This document shows, one piece after another, positions 1-8,449 of a DNA stretch of 64,000 nt; positions within the stretch are counted from its first letter, which is position 1, and each line of letters opens with the position of its first letter. The position numbers and the translations under genes are program-made. The notes under the pieces are model-generated. The model was not told where the DNA came from. It was given only the letters and a program-made list of their open reading frames with translations, and made no database searches. Source of the DNA: Terriglobia bacterium (GTDB lineage: Bacteria > Acidobacteriota > Terriglobia > Bryobacterales > Bryobacteraceae); NCBI GenBank assembly GCA_020073615.1, contig JAIQEX010000006.1:42974-106973 (forward strand), in the 5' to 3' direction.

Positions 1-1227
1 CGCGTCCCGCACCCAAGGCCATGCGCACGGCGATCTCCCGGCGGCGATGGGAGGTGCGCGCCAGCATCAGGTTGGCCACGTTGGCGCAGGCAATCAGCAC
101 CACCATGCCCGCCACACCCATTAACAGCTCCAAGGGCAGAGCGTAGCGCTGGCGCAGGCCGCCGGCTACGCCAGTTCCCGCGGGCGCAGCAGCAGGCGGC
201 TTTCGCGCGCCAGGCGCTCGAAAGACGTGCTGCCACGATACTCCGGGGCGGCAACCTGCTCGGCCAGGAGGCGCCGGTGGATCATTTCCAACTCCCCTTC
301 GGCCTGCGCCCGCGAGACGCCCGGGCGAAGGCGGCCGGCGACGATCAGCCAAGTGGCGAAGGCGGATTGCCAGCGGGCCGGATCGGGCTTGAGGCGGTCG
401 AGCGCGTGGAGGGGAATCCAGAAATCGGGCGCCCTGCCGGCGGCGATGCCGGAAAAGCCGGACGGCGCAATGCCGGCCACCACGAAGGGCACCTGGTTTA
501 TGGCGATGGCTTGGCCCACGAGGGACGGATCGGCGCCAAAGCGGCGCCGCCAGAAGCCGTCGCTCAGCACCGCCACGGCGGCCCCTTCGCGATCATCACC
601 TGCGGTGAGCAGGCGTCCCTGCCCGGGAGCGACGCGCAGCACGGAAAAGAAATTATCCGTGCAGGCGTCGCTCGGCGCGAGGCCTGCGTTGCCGTGAAAG
701 GCGACGCTCACCCGGCCGAGAGTCACCGCGCCGAAGATTCCGGAAAGGGTCGTGGCCTGAGTGCGGAAGCGCTCGAGCTGCGGGTAGCTGAACCAAGCGT
801 TCCAGTTGTTCGGGCCGTTCGGGGGCAAAGTGTAGGTGAACTGCACGAGCTGGCGCGGCTCGGGCACGGGCAGCGGGCGCAAGACCACGGCGTTGAGCAG
901 GCTGAAGATGGCGGTATTGGCGCCGATGCCCAGGCCGAGCGACAAAACGGCGGCGGCCGTGAAAGCGGGCGTTTTGCGCAAAGTGCGCAGGGCGTAGCGC
1001 AGATCCTGCCGCAACCGGCCGAGCGAGGTCCATCCCCACATTTCGCGGGTGGCCTCCTTGGCCAGGGTGACGTTGCCGAAGGCGCGCCGGGCGGCGTAGG
1101 GCGCGTCCGCGGGGGCGATGCCGGAGGCCTGCTGTTCTTCGGCTTCGAGATCGAGGTGCGCCTGGATCTCGCGCGCGAGGCTGCGCTCGCGCTCCTCTTT
1201 CGCCCGGCTGCTCCAGGGCATCTTCAT
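1..1227 (-). pseudogene. ADOP/MacB-like ABC permease, frameshifted and cut by the window edge
   Basis: This encodes a FtsX/MacB-type permease of the acidobacterial ADOP family. The protein starts [17 protein letters not shown] and has a cytoplasmic helical N-terminal domain, then the hallmark segment around residues 95-130 with [20 protein letters not shown] and the first membrane helix. A MacB-like periplasmic domain follows. The frame reaches a stop at about 166 after LLLRPRELA, but the next minus-strand frame continues without a gap into [20 protein letters not shown], the second conserved membrane segment. One base is therefore missing near 175-180, inside a GC-rich run. Either the gene is inactivated or there is a single-base sequencing error. 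The 3' part lies beyond position 1. The substrate is unknown. Confidence 0.85.
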
Positions 1228-1338
1228 TGGTAGATATTCTACCCTGCATGACACCGAGTGGGTAGCCTGAGTGACCGGCGCCAGGCGGGTTGGCAACCCG
1301 CCGCAGGTTGACAAGCTGCCCCACGGTAACCTGGGAGA

Positions 1339-1640
1339 ATGCCGGTCTGGCAGGACATCCGAATCTCATTCCGCTTCTTCTCCGCGCTCCCGTTCCCGCT
1401 GCCATCGCCTGGCTTTCGATCGCGATCGGCGTCGGCGCGACGGCGGTGGTATTCGCCGCCATCAACTCCGTGCTCCTCGATCCGCTGCCCTACGCGCACC
1501 CCGCGGAGCTGGTGCAGTTGCGCAGCGAATTTCTCCGCGCGTGCGGGAACAGTCCCACGGCGACTGGGTGGTTTGGAACGACGCCCGCGAAGTGGCCGGT
1601 GGGGGGGACGGCGCTGCCATGGGGCGGCGCGCAGGTCCAC
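1339..1640 (+). pseudogene. Remnant of a second ADOP permease (N-terminus only)
   Basis: Three successive reading frames together spell the N-terminus of an ADOP permease: [12 protein letters not shown] in one frame, then AIAWLSIAIGVGATAVVFAA and INSVLLDPLPYAHP in a second, then SHGDWVVWNDAREVA in a third. No single frame is open through all of them, and homology stops near 1610-1640 where a different gene begins. This is a decayed fragment divergent from the permease on the left. Its product, if any, would lack the periplasmic domain and three of the four membrane helices. Confidence 0.7.
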
Positions 1641-2508
1641 CGGCGGGTGAGCCGGCGGATCGATCATGCGTTCTTTCGCGCCGCGTATGACGCGCGCGTG
1701 ATTCTCGAGGATCTCGCCGAGCAGATGCGCACGCTCACCAACCGCGCGGAGCTGGCGCGGGTGGTGGAGGACCATCTCGCCAAAGCGCTGCAACCGAGTT
1801 CCCTGGTGGTGTACCTGCGGGAACCGGGGGAGCTGCCGGCCGCGGCCTCCGCCGGCTCCCCGCCGGAGCTGGCCGCGATTCCCGCCAACCCGCCAGTTCT
1901 GACCGCGCTGGCGCGCTGCGGACGGCCCTGGGAGTTCCCCGTCGAGGGCGAAGAACGCGACGCACTGGCGCCGCTCCATCCCGACATGCTGGTTCCCTTG
2001 CCGGGGCGCGACGGGCGGCTCGTCGGCCCGCTGGTGTTGGGCGCGCGGCTTTCCGAGGAGTCCTACTCCGATGGTGCATCGAGGCGCGCTGGGTGGGCGT
2101 CGACTACCACGACTTTCTGGAGCTCAACGGGAACCGCGCCGGGCTGGTTCTGGCCGACGTTTCCGAAAAAGGCGGTAACCCCCGGTGTTGTTGCGGCAGG
2201 ATGGAACGGCGGAACGGCGGGCGGCCGCGGCGACCGTGGTGGGCCTGTTCGAGAACTGGGAATGCGCGGTGGCCGGGATCGAGCTCTGTCCCGGAGACCT
2301 GCTGGCGATTTTCAGCGATGGCGTCACCGAAGCGACGCCCGACGACGAGGCGGAGTATGGCGAGGCCCGCCTGATCGAGGAGCTGCGCGCGAATCGCGGC
2401 CGGCCCGCCGAGGAGATCGTCACCGCCGTCCTGAGCGCCGTGCAGCGCTTCAGTGCCGGCGTGCAGTCGGACGACTTGACCTTGATGATTGCCCGCGCGC
2501 GGGCATGA
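1641..2508 (+). pseudogene. Remnant of a GAF + SpoIIE/PP2C-type serine phosphatase
   Basis: The stretch RRIDHAFFRAAYDARVILED and the following 150 codons resemble the linker and GAF domain of acidobacterial SpoIIE-family phosphatases. The frame then breaks near 2080. A different frame supplies VGVDYHDFLELNGNRAGLVL, equivalent to the metal-binding VGGDYYDF motif of the PP2C domain, and a third frame from 2185 supplies the phosphatase C-terminus with LCPGDLLAIFSDGVTEATPD and QSDDLTLMIARARA. The spans between these blocks are much shorter than in an intact protein, so there are internal deletions as well as frame changes. The remnant probably has no activity. It ends 7 bp before the convergent end of the hydrogenase operon. 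Confidence 0.75.
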
Positions 2509-2514
2509 CCGCCG

Positions 2515-2997
2515 TCACACCGGGCCGGGCGCTGCCGCCGCTTCCGGGGGACCGAGGCCCAGCGGCCCGAGAGTCCGGATCGCTTCCACCGTTTCCGTGA
2601 GCACCCGGACGTATTTTTCGCCCTCGCTGGCCGCGACAAAATCGAGCCGGCATCTCTGCTGGTCGATCCCGAACTGCTCGAGCATCTGCAACAGCAGGCG
2701 GTGGCGCTGGATGGCGCGGTAATTCCCTTCTTTGTAGTGACAGTCTCCCGCGTGGCATGCCAGGATCAGCACTCCATCGGCGCCCAGGCGGAAGGCCTGG
2801 AGCACGAACTCCGGCTCCACGCGGCCGCTGCACATGATGCGGATGACACGTACGTTATCGGGACAGGGTATCTGCGCGGCCCCCGCCTTATCGGCGCCGG
2901 CGTAGGAGCACCAATTGCAGAGAAAGGCGACGATCTTGGGCTCAAACGGCCCCGGGCTCGCGGCCTCGGTGGCTGCCAGGGTCATTGGTTCCGTCAT
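2515..2997 (-). CDS. FlpD/MvhD-like hydrogenase iron-sulfur subunit
   Basis: This 160-residue protein belongs to the MvhD/FlpD family, which passes electrons between a hydrogenase or formate dehydrogenase and the HdrA flavoprotein. Family landmarks are visible: FLCNWCSYAGADKAG near residues 27-41, PCPDNVRVIRIMCSGRV near 46-62, and LACHAGDCHYKEGN near 80-93. These supply the cysteines of the [2Fe-2S] centre. The tail is rich in Pro, Gly and Ala. The start overlaps the HdrA stop in an ATGA (2994-2997), so translation is probably coupled. It is the last gene of the hydrogenase operon. Confidence 0.9.
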   Translation of the reverse strand: MTEPMTLAATEAASPGPFEPKIVAFLCNWCSYAGADKAGAAQIPCPDNVRVIRIMCSGRVEPEFVLQAFRLGADGVLILACHAGDCHYKEGNYRAIQRHRLLLQMLEQFGIDQQRCRLDFVAASEGEKYVRVLTETVEAIRTLGPLGLGPPEAAAAPGPV

Positions 2998-4955
2998 TGC
3001 AGGATTGCCTCCATTTCCGCAAAGATCTGCGGGCTCGCAAAATGATGGGCCTGGATGGCCGCGGCGGGACAAGCCGCGCCACAGGTTCCACAGCCGTGGC
3101 ACAGCAGTGCGTTCACTGAAGCCACCTGCTTGTCGGGCGGAAAACTGATGGCTTTGTAGGGACACACGCTGCCGCAGACCCGGCATCCCGAGCAGGCCAG
3201 CTCGTTGACCGCGGCGGTGATGGGATCGATGGTCAGTTTCCGTCCCTCGGCCAGGCCCGACAGAACGTAGCCCGCTGCCGCTATGCCTTGGCCGATGGCG
3301 CCGCGGATGTCCATGGGGGACTGGCAGGCGCCCGCCAGGTAAATGCCCCTAACTTTGCTCTGCGCCGCGTCCAGCTTGCCGTGCAGTTCCTGGAAGAAGC
3401 CGAACTGGTCGGGCGGCGTGTCCAGGACTGCGCTCAGGCGGCCGGCGGATTCCGGACCGACCATCGCCGGGCAGAGGATGACCATGTCGGCCTCGATTTG
3501 CCCGGACGTCCCGGCGGTGTCCCGATAGCGAATGGTGTGATGGCCATCCTCGGCGGCCACTTGCAAATCCGCAATGTCGCCGTACCGCCAGAAGCTGGTC
3601 TGGGGGTCATGGCCGGCGTGCCGGCACAGGGCGAACTCCTCCTTGCCAGGCGTAACCAGTTCCTTATAAAGGTGGTGGATCCTGCTTTCGGGAAGCTGCT
3701 TGCGAACCAGGTGGTTGAACTTGAAAGCGTAGTTGCAGCACACGCCCGAGCAGTACGGCTGGTGGTGTTCGTCCAAGCTGCCCACGCAGTGCACGATGGC
3801 GACGCTCTTGGGCGGCGTACCATCGGGGAGGCGAAGCTCGCCTCCAGTCGGACCGTTGCGGGCGAGCAGCCTTTCAAATTCCAGGCTGGTGTAGACTCCC
3901 GAAACACTGCCGTATCCCAGCGCCGGAAGCCGGGTGCAGTCGTACAGATCCGAGCCCACCGCCACCACGATGGCGCCCGCGCTGCGCTCCAGGAGCTTCG
4001 CGGAATCGTCATACCGCACGGCGCCCTCGACGGGACAGGCGGCGCGGCACAATTGGCAGTCCTCGCCGTGCGCTCGCAGGCAGGCATCAAACGCCAGGAA
4101 AGGCACGTTGGGCAATGACCCCGCAAAGGGCAACGAGATGGCTTTACGCTCATCCAGACCGTAATTGAACTCGTTCTTGGTCGCTGCCGGGCAGGCCGCG
4201 ATGCATTCGCCGCAGCCCACGCACTTGACGGTATCGACGTAGCGCGGCGCCTGTTTGATGGTGACGGCGAAATTGCCGTAGTAGCCCTTAACCTCGACCA
4301 CCTCGGACAGGGTGAGAATTTCAATATTGTGCGCGTGTTCGCCATGGAGCACCTCGCCCATCACCGGCTCCAGCAGGCAGGGACCGCACTCCATATTGGG
4401 AAACAGCTCTTCATAGCGCACCGGCATGCCGCCGAGGACGGGCGTCTTCTCGACCAGCACGACCTTCCGGCCTGCTTCCGCCAGGCACAAGGCAGCCTTC
4501 AGGCCGGCCGGCCCGGCGCCGACGACCACCACGTCGCGGCACACGTCCAGTTCTTTCCGTTCCAGGGGCTGGTGCAGTCCCACGCGCGCTACCGCGCCGC
4601 GGACCAACGCACTCGCCTTCGCCGTGGCCCGTTCCGGGTCCGGCGTGATCCAGGCCACGTGTTCCCGGATATTCGCGATCTGCAGGAAGTAGGGGTTCAG
4701 GCCAACCCTCTCCATGACCTGCATGAAGACGCCTTCGATTTCGCGCGGCGAACAGGCGGCGATCACCACCCGCTCCGGGCGATGCTCCGTCAGGTCCTGT
4801 TCCAGAAACTGCTTGCCCTCTTCGGAGCACAGAAACTCCGCCGTATGGACGTAGGCGACTTCGGGATTCTTCCCCAGATCGGCCGCCACCTTTTCGAAGT
4901 TCACCTTCTCGGTAATGGTGCCTCCGCAGGCACAAAGATAAACACCGGTTTTCAT
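2994..4955 (-). CDS. HdrA-like FAD/iron-sulfur oxidoreductase
   Basis: This 653-residue protein is related to heterodisulfide reductase subunit A, the flavoprotein that can split electron pairs in Hdr complexes. Residues 1-140 form an extended N-terminal HdrA domain starting MKTGVYLCACGGTI. An FAD-binding Rossmann motif, VVVGAGPAGLKAALC, lies near 145. A first [4Fe-4S] site, CVGCGECIAACP, is near 240, and two C-terminal ferredoxin sites lie at 588-599 (CSGCRVCGSVCP) and 619-630 (CHGCGTCGAACP). It sits between the maturation protease and the FlpD-like gene, overlapping both by 4 bp. No hdrB or hdrC genes are nearby, so the electron acceptor beyond the ferredoxin sites is unknown. The cytosolic location is inferred from the absence of a signal peptide. 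Confidence 0.93.
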   Translation of the reverse strand: MKTGVYLCACGGTITEKVNFEKVAADLGKNPEVAYVHTAEFLCSEEGKQFLEQDLTEHRPERVVIAACSPREIEGVFMQVMERVGLNPYFLQIANIREHVAWITPDPERATAKASALVRGAVARVGLHQPLERKELDVCRDVVVVGAGPAGLKAALCLAEAGRKVVLVEKTPVLGGMPVRYEELFPNMECGPCLLEPVMGEVLHGEHAHNIEILTLSEVVEVKGYYGNFAVTIKQAPRYVDTVKCVGCGECIAACPAATKNEFNYGLDERKAISLPFAGSLPNVPFLAFDACLRAHGEDCQLCRAACPVEGAVRYDDSAKLLERSAGAIVVAVGSDLYDCTRLPALGYGSVSGVYTSLEFERLLARNGPTGGELRLPDGTPPKSVAIVHCVGSLDEHHQPYCSGVCCNYAFKFNHLVRKQLPESRIHHLYKELVTPGKEEFALCRHAGHDPQTSFWRYGDIADLQVAAEDGHHTIRYRDTAGTSGQIEADMVILCPAMVGPESAGRLSAVLDTPPDQFGFFQELHGKLDAAQSKVRGIYLAGACQSPMDIRGAIGQGIAAAGYVLSGLAEGRKLTIDPITAAVNELACSGCRVCGSVCPYKAISFPPDKQVASVNALLCHGCGTCGAACPAAAIQAHHFASPQIFAEMEAILQ

Positions 4956-5416
4956 TCTGTCGACTCCAGGTGGCGGACAACGTCCTCCACGACCAGCGGC
5001 ACCGCGTGCCGCACGTGCGGCGTGAGATTTTCACTGAAGGTGGACACGTCGTCCGCCTCCACGGCCCAGATGCGGACGTCGCGCGGCAGGCGCAACCCCG
5101 CCAATGCGCCCAGTTCCAGGGCTACGGACAAGCTCGCGTCATGGCTCGAGCAGGTATTCCTGCTGTGGAGCAAGGCCCCCGGGCCGAGAGCGTAAACCGT
5201 GCCTGGGCTGCCGCCGCCGCCCGTCATGGCGTCGACGATGATGGCGCGCTCGTGCCCGGCCATGGCCTCCATGAGGTTCATGCCCCCACAAAAGATCTGC
5301 GTGACTCCCACATCCGAACGGCCGCGCAATCGCTCTTCCAGGCAATGGGCGATTTCGAGGCCCACACGGTCATCCGCCAAAACCGGGTTCCCCAATCCAA
5401 TGACGATCGTGTCCAT
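4952..5416 (-). CDS. [NiFe] hydrogenase maturation protease (HyaD/HycI family)
   Basis: This 154-residue endopeptidase removes the C-terminal tail of the hydrogenase large subunit after nickel insertion. The start MDTIVIGLGNPVLADDRVG carries the family GNP...DD signature, and the Asp around 15-16 is a nickel ligand in characterised relatives. IIVDAMTGG near residue 60 and SHDASL near 92 supply the other usual metal-binding Asp and His. Its ATG directly abuts the large-subunit stop codon, and its own stop overlaps the HdrA start by 4 bp. A dedicated protease fits the long C-terminal tail of the neighbouring large subunit. Confidence 0.93.
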   Translation of the reverse strand: MDTIVIGLGNPVLADDRVGLEIAHCLEERLRGRSDVGVTQIFCGGMNLMEAMAGHERAIIVDAMTGGGGSPGTVYALGPGALLHSRNTCSSHDASLSVALELGALAGLRLPRDVRIWAVEADDVSTFSENLTPHVRHAVPLVVEDVVRHLESTE

Positions 5417-6904
5417 TCAGCCCTCCCGCCGAAAAGACCGGATCTGCTCGCCGCTGTGGTTGTTGATGTTGACGACCAGGGGCATTTCTCCGGGAAGGGC
5501 GTGCGTGGCGCAGGACAGACAGGGGTCGTACAGCCGGAATGCCATTTCGATCCGGTTCAGCAGGCCCTCCTCCACTACGCGGCCGGCGCGGATGAGCTTC
5601 TCGGCCGCTTTGCGGATGGACATGGCAATCGCGGCGTGGTTGTTGGTGGTGCCGACGATGAGGTTTACCTTGGTCAGGATGCCGTCCGGACCGGCCGAGT
5701 AGTCGTGCGTCAAGGTGCCCCGCGGCGCCTCTACGCTGCCCACGCCGCGGCCGACGCAAGTCACGGGGAGGTTGCGGACGTGGGGCGAGGTGATTTCCGG
5801 ATCGGTGGCCAGCTCGAGCATGTGCTCGGCGGCGTATAGCAGTTCGATCAGCCTGGCCCAGTGCGTGGCCAGCCGGTGGTGAACCGGCCGGTAGCGGCCG
5901 CCGGCCTTGGCGGAGCCGAAGGCCTCTTGGAATTTCTCGAACTGTTCTTGTGCCCGCGGTGTCGCCAGGCCATCGCAGACGTTGAGCCGGGAAAGGGGCG
6001 TAGCGCTATAGACACCGCTGTCCTTGCCTCCGCGAAAGCCCTTCCAGCCAACCTGCTTCAGGTAGGGGAACTTCAAATAGGTCCATGGTTCCACCCGCTC
6101 CGCAATGTGGGCGGTGTAGTCGGATGGATCGTACTTGACCAACTCGCCGCCGTCCGGGTCCACCACGCGGATTTCGCCGTCGAACAGGTTCAGCCGGTTG
6201 TGCCCGTCCACGGTTCCCATCGAGTAAGTGGCGTCGTGATACACGTCGGAGCGCACCATCTCCACATACTCGGGGTTCTGGAGCACGATGGCCTCAAACA
6301 CACCCAGGCTGAACAACGCAAACTCGATGTTCTGGCGCGCGATCTCTTCTATCTCCCGGCGTTCTTCTTCCGAGACGGACTTACTCCAACCTCCCGGGAG
6401 CCCGGCCACCGGATGGATTTGCCGGCCGCCCAACATCTGGATCACGCGGTGATTGCGGGCGCGGCATTCGATGACCCGCTTGCCCACGTCGAGGCCCACC
6501 TTGCGAATCACGCCGAGGATGTTCCGCTCGGCGGGCGGCGCGTCGGGGCCCACGATGAAATCCGGTCCGCCCAGCGCATAGAAATGCGTGGTATGGTCCG
6601 TGACGAAGAAGGCCATGTACAGCAGTTCGCGAATCTTCTTTGCCGCGGCGGGGGGTTCGACCGCAAACAGCCGGTCGAGCGCCTTCACCGCAGCCATGTG
6701 GTGCGCTTCGGGGCACACGCCGCAGATGCGGTTGGTAATCACCGGCATCTCTTCGGCCCGGCGGCCCACGCAGAACTGCTCGAATCCTCTGAGCTCGGGA
6801 ACCTGAAAATAGGCGTTGGCGACGTTGCCCTCTTCATCGAGAAAGATCTCGATCTTGCCGTGGCCTTCCAGGCGGGTAATGGGATTGATGGTGACCCGTT
6901 TCAT
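5417..6904 (-). CDS. [NiFe] hydrogenase large (catalytic) subunit, group 3-like
   Basis: This 495-residue catalytic subunit carries both nickel-binding pairs: RICGVCPEAHH (Cys61 and Cys64) and DPCLSCATH (Cys462 and Cys465). The 27 residues after His468 form the tail expected to be cut off by the maturation protease. The pattern of L1 and L2 motifs, the lack of a twin-arginine partner and the Hdr-type neighbours fit the cytosolic bidirectional/MvhA-like group 3 rather than membrane uptake enzymes. It should oxidise or produce H2, feeding electrons through the small subunit to the FlpD/HdrA proteins. The start overlaps the small-subunit stop by 4 bp. Confidence 0.95.
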   Translation of the reverse strand: MKRVTINPITRLEGHGKIEIFLDEEGNVANAYFQVPELRGFEQFCVGRRAEEMPVITNRICGVCPEAHHMAAVKALDRLFAVEPPAAAKKIRELLYMAFFVTDHTTHFYALGGPDFIVGPDAPPAERNILGVIRKVGLDVGKRVIECRARNHRVIQMLGGRQIHPVAGLPGGWSKSVSEEERREIEEIARQNIEFALFSLGVFEAIVLQNPEYVEMVRSDVYHDATYSMGTVDGHNRLNLFDGEIRVVDPDGGELVKYDPSDYTAHIAERVEPWTYLKFPYLKQVGWKGFRGGKDSGVYSATPLSRLNVCDGLATPRAQEQFEKFQEAFGSAKAGGRYRPVHHRLATHWARLIELLYAAEHMLELATDPEITSPHVRNLPVTCVGRGVGSVEAPRGTLTHDYSAGPDGILTKVNLIVGTTNNHAAIAMSIRKAAEKLIRAGRVVEEGLLNRIEMAFRLYDPCLSCATHALPGEMPLVVNINNHSGEQIRSFRREG

Positions 6905-7890
6905 TGCGATCTCCTACGCAGAATGGAGCCGGCCAGGCTGTACCGGTACAGGGTTCCGGCCAGATCCGGAATCCCCGCCAGGATGGCGTCGGCTTGCCGG
7001 GCTACCTGCTCTTCGGTCAGCCCTTTGTAGCCGCCCAGGTCCAGATCCGAGCCCAGCGCCGCCAGCATTTTCGCGCCCTGGTCGGCGACGCCTTCGGGCG
7101 GACCGTAGCAGCCGGTACACGGCATGTTCACCGCGGGACAAAGCGCTCCACAGCCGTCCCGGGTCGCGATACCCAGGCAGATCAGGCCCTGTTCCAGGAG
7201 ACACTGCCGCGGGTCGGGAACGATCTCATAGGTCCGGTGGAATGCCGCGATCTTCTTGTCGCTTTTGACCTTTGCGCACTCCTGGCAAACCGTGGAACAT
7301 CCTCCCCCGAGCACGCTGCCGCGCGGAGGCAAGGGAGTCCCTTGAATCACCGCCTCCACGACGCTCCAGATCTGCTTGGATTCCGGCGGGCAGCCGGGGA
7401 TGTAGTAGTCCACCTCCACCACTTGGGGGAGCGTTTTGACGGTCTCGAAGAAAGCGGGAAGCTCCAGTTCGCCCTCGGGCACGAGCGTCGCCGTCTGCGG
7501 CAGAATGCCGCCTGGGTTGTCGAGCGACGGACCCTCCAGGTAATTGGTGCGCATGTGTCCGGCCCTGGTCGACAGGTTGCTGAGCGCGGGAATCGCGCCT
7601 CCGGCGGAACACGAGCCATAGGCGATCAACAGTTGCGATTTCCTTCTCAACAGAAGCGCCATCTCTTCGTTTTCGCTGGTCCGTATGGCTCCGTTGAACA
7701 ACGTGATGGCGATGGCGCCATCGTCCAGAGCTTCGATATCGCGGTACTTCGTATCGAGCAGACAAGGGCAGAAGAAGAAGTCGAAGTTTCGATCGACCTC
7801 GAGGATTTTCTCGTGCAGGTTGACCACTGCAATCTCGCATCCCCCACACGAGGACGCCCAATACACACTCAGTTTCGGCTTATCCGGCAC
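6901..7890 (-). CDS. [NiFe] hydrogenase small subunit with extra iron-sulfur domain
   Basis: This 329-residue subunit is the electron-transfer partner of the large subunit. The proximal cluster ligands are visible as CGGC (Cys15 and Cys18), GSCSAGG (Cys94) and GCPPES (Cys167). A C-terminal region at about 198-265 holds many more cysteines, including CSTVCQEC and CGALCPAVNMPCTGCYGPPEG, enough for two further clusters. There is no twin-arginine signal, so the enzyme is cytosolic. The start is a GTG at 7888-7890 behind the Shine-Dalgarno sequence AAGGAAG. It is the first gene of the hydrogenase operon. The 109 bp between it and tusA show no clear promoter. Confidence 0.94.
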   Translation of the reverse strand: MPDKPKLSVYWASSCGGCEIAVVNLHEKILEVDRNFDFFFCPCLLDTKYRDIEALDDGAIAITLFNGAIRTSENEEMALLLRRKSQLLIAYGSCSAGGAIPALSNLSTRAGHMRTNYLEGPSLDNPGGILPQTATLVPEGELELPAFFETVKTLPQVVEVDYYIPGCPPESKQIWSVVEAVIQGTPLPPRGSVLGGGCSTVCQECAKVKSDKKIAAFHRTYEIVPDPRQCLLEQGLICLGIATRDGCGALCPAVNMPCTGCYGPPEGVADQGAKMLAALGSDLDLGGYKGLTEEQVARQADAILAGIPDLAGTLYRYSLAGSILRRRSQ

Positions 7891-7999
7891 GGCGCTTCCT
7901 TTACTGTCTGGCTACAGTCCAACCGGCTGAACGGCGGCAGCCTTGGAGTCCGCCGGCGTTGGCCGCCAGCAGACTCTGAAATTGGCGGTCGGCCGGTGG

Positions 8000-8221
8000 C
8001 TAGATCCGCACCTGGCAGCGCTTGGCCGCGCCCTCACTCTTAATCCAGAGCAGCGTCTTCTTGGTCCGTTGACACCAGCCGCGCACGTCGGTTTCGAAGC
8101 TGGGGCAATCCGCCACCGCCTCCAGGATTTCGCCGGGTTTCATCGAGAGAGCCTCGACGGTCATTTTGAGCGCAGGTTGCGGGCAAGGAAGTCCCTTCGC
8201 GTCTATCGTCTTTGTCGCCAT
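8000..8221 (-). CDS. TusA-family sulfur carrier
   Basis: This 73-residue protein has the TusA fold signature. The segment DAKGLPCPQPALKMTVEALS contains the CPxP motif whose cysteine (Cys13) carries persulfide sulfur in the family. A second region around DCPSFETDVRGWCQRT adds two cysteines. It is preceded by a GGTGGAAGAG ribosome site 3 bp from ATG. TusA proteins deliver sulfur for tRNA thiolation, molybdenum cofactor or dissimilatory sulfur pathways. Its position 109 bp upstream of the hydrogenase/HdrA genes, on the same strand, suggests co-transcription, but that is inference. Confidence 0.88.
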   Translation of the reverse strand: MATKTIDAKGLPCPQPALKMTVEALSMKPGEILEAVADCPSFETDVRGWCQRTKKTLLWIKSEGAAKRCQVRI

Positions 8222-8376
8222 TTACTCTTCCACCTTTTCGACTGGAAACAGTCTTCGCTGTGGCAGTCACTTTCTATATCGGCGAATCTGCCTCGGAAGC
8301 TTAAGGCTGACGAAAGAAAATTTCGGCGAAGGCGTCACCTGGCCCTCAAGGGCGGTGTGGGCCGCGCGCGGGCATG

Positions 8377-8409
8377 AAAAAAGCCGGGCGGTTGAGGGCC
8401 GCCCGGCTT
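8377..8409 (-). terminator. Intrinsic terminator of the OmpA-domain gene
   Basis: A perfect GCCGGGCGG/CCGCCCGGC stem (8383-8391 with 8399-8407, extended by AA/TT) encloses a 7-nt loop. Read on the minus strand it is followed by a six-T run (8377-8382). It lies about 40 bp after the stop of the minus-strand OmpA-domain gene. Confidence 0.88.
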
Positions 8410-8449
8410 CGAGTAAGATCGCAGGCGGTGCCGCCTGCCGGTTCTCAAG

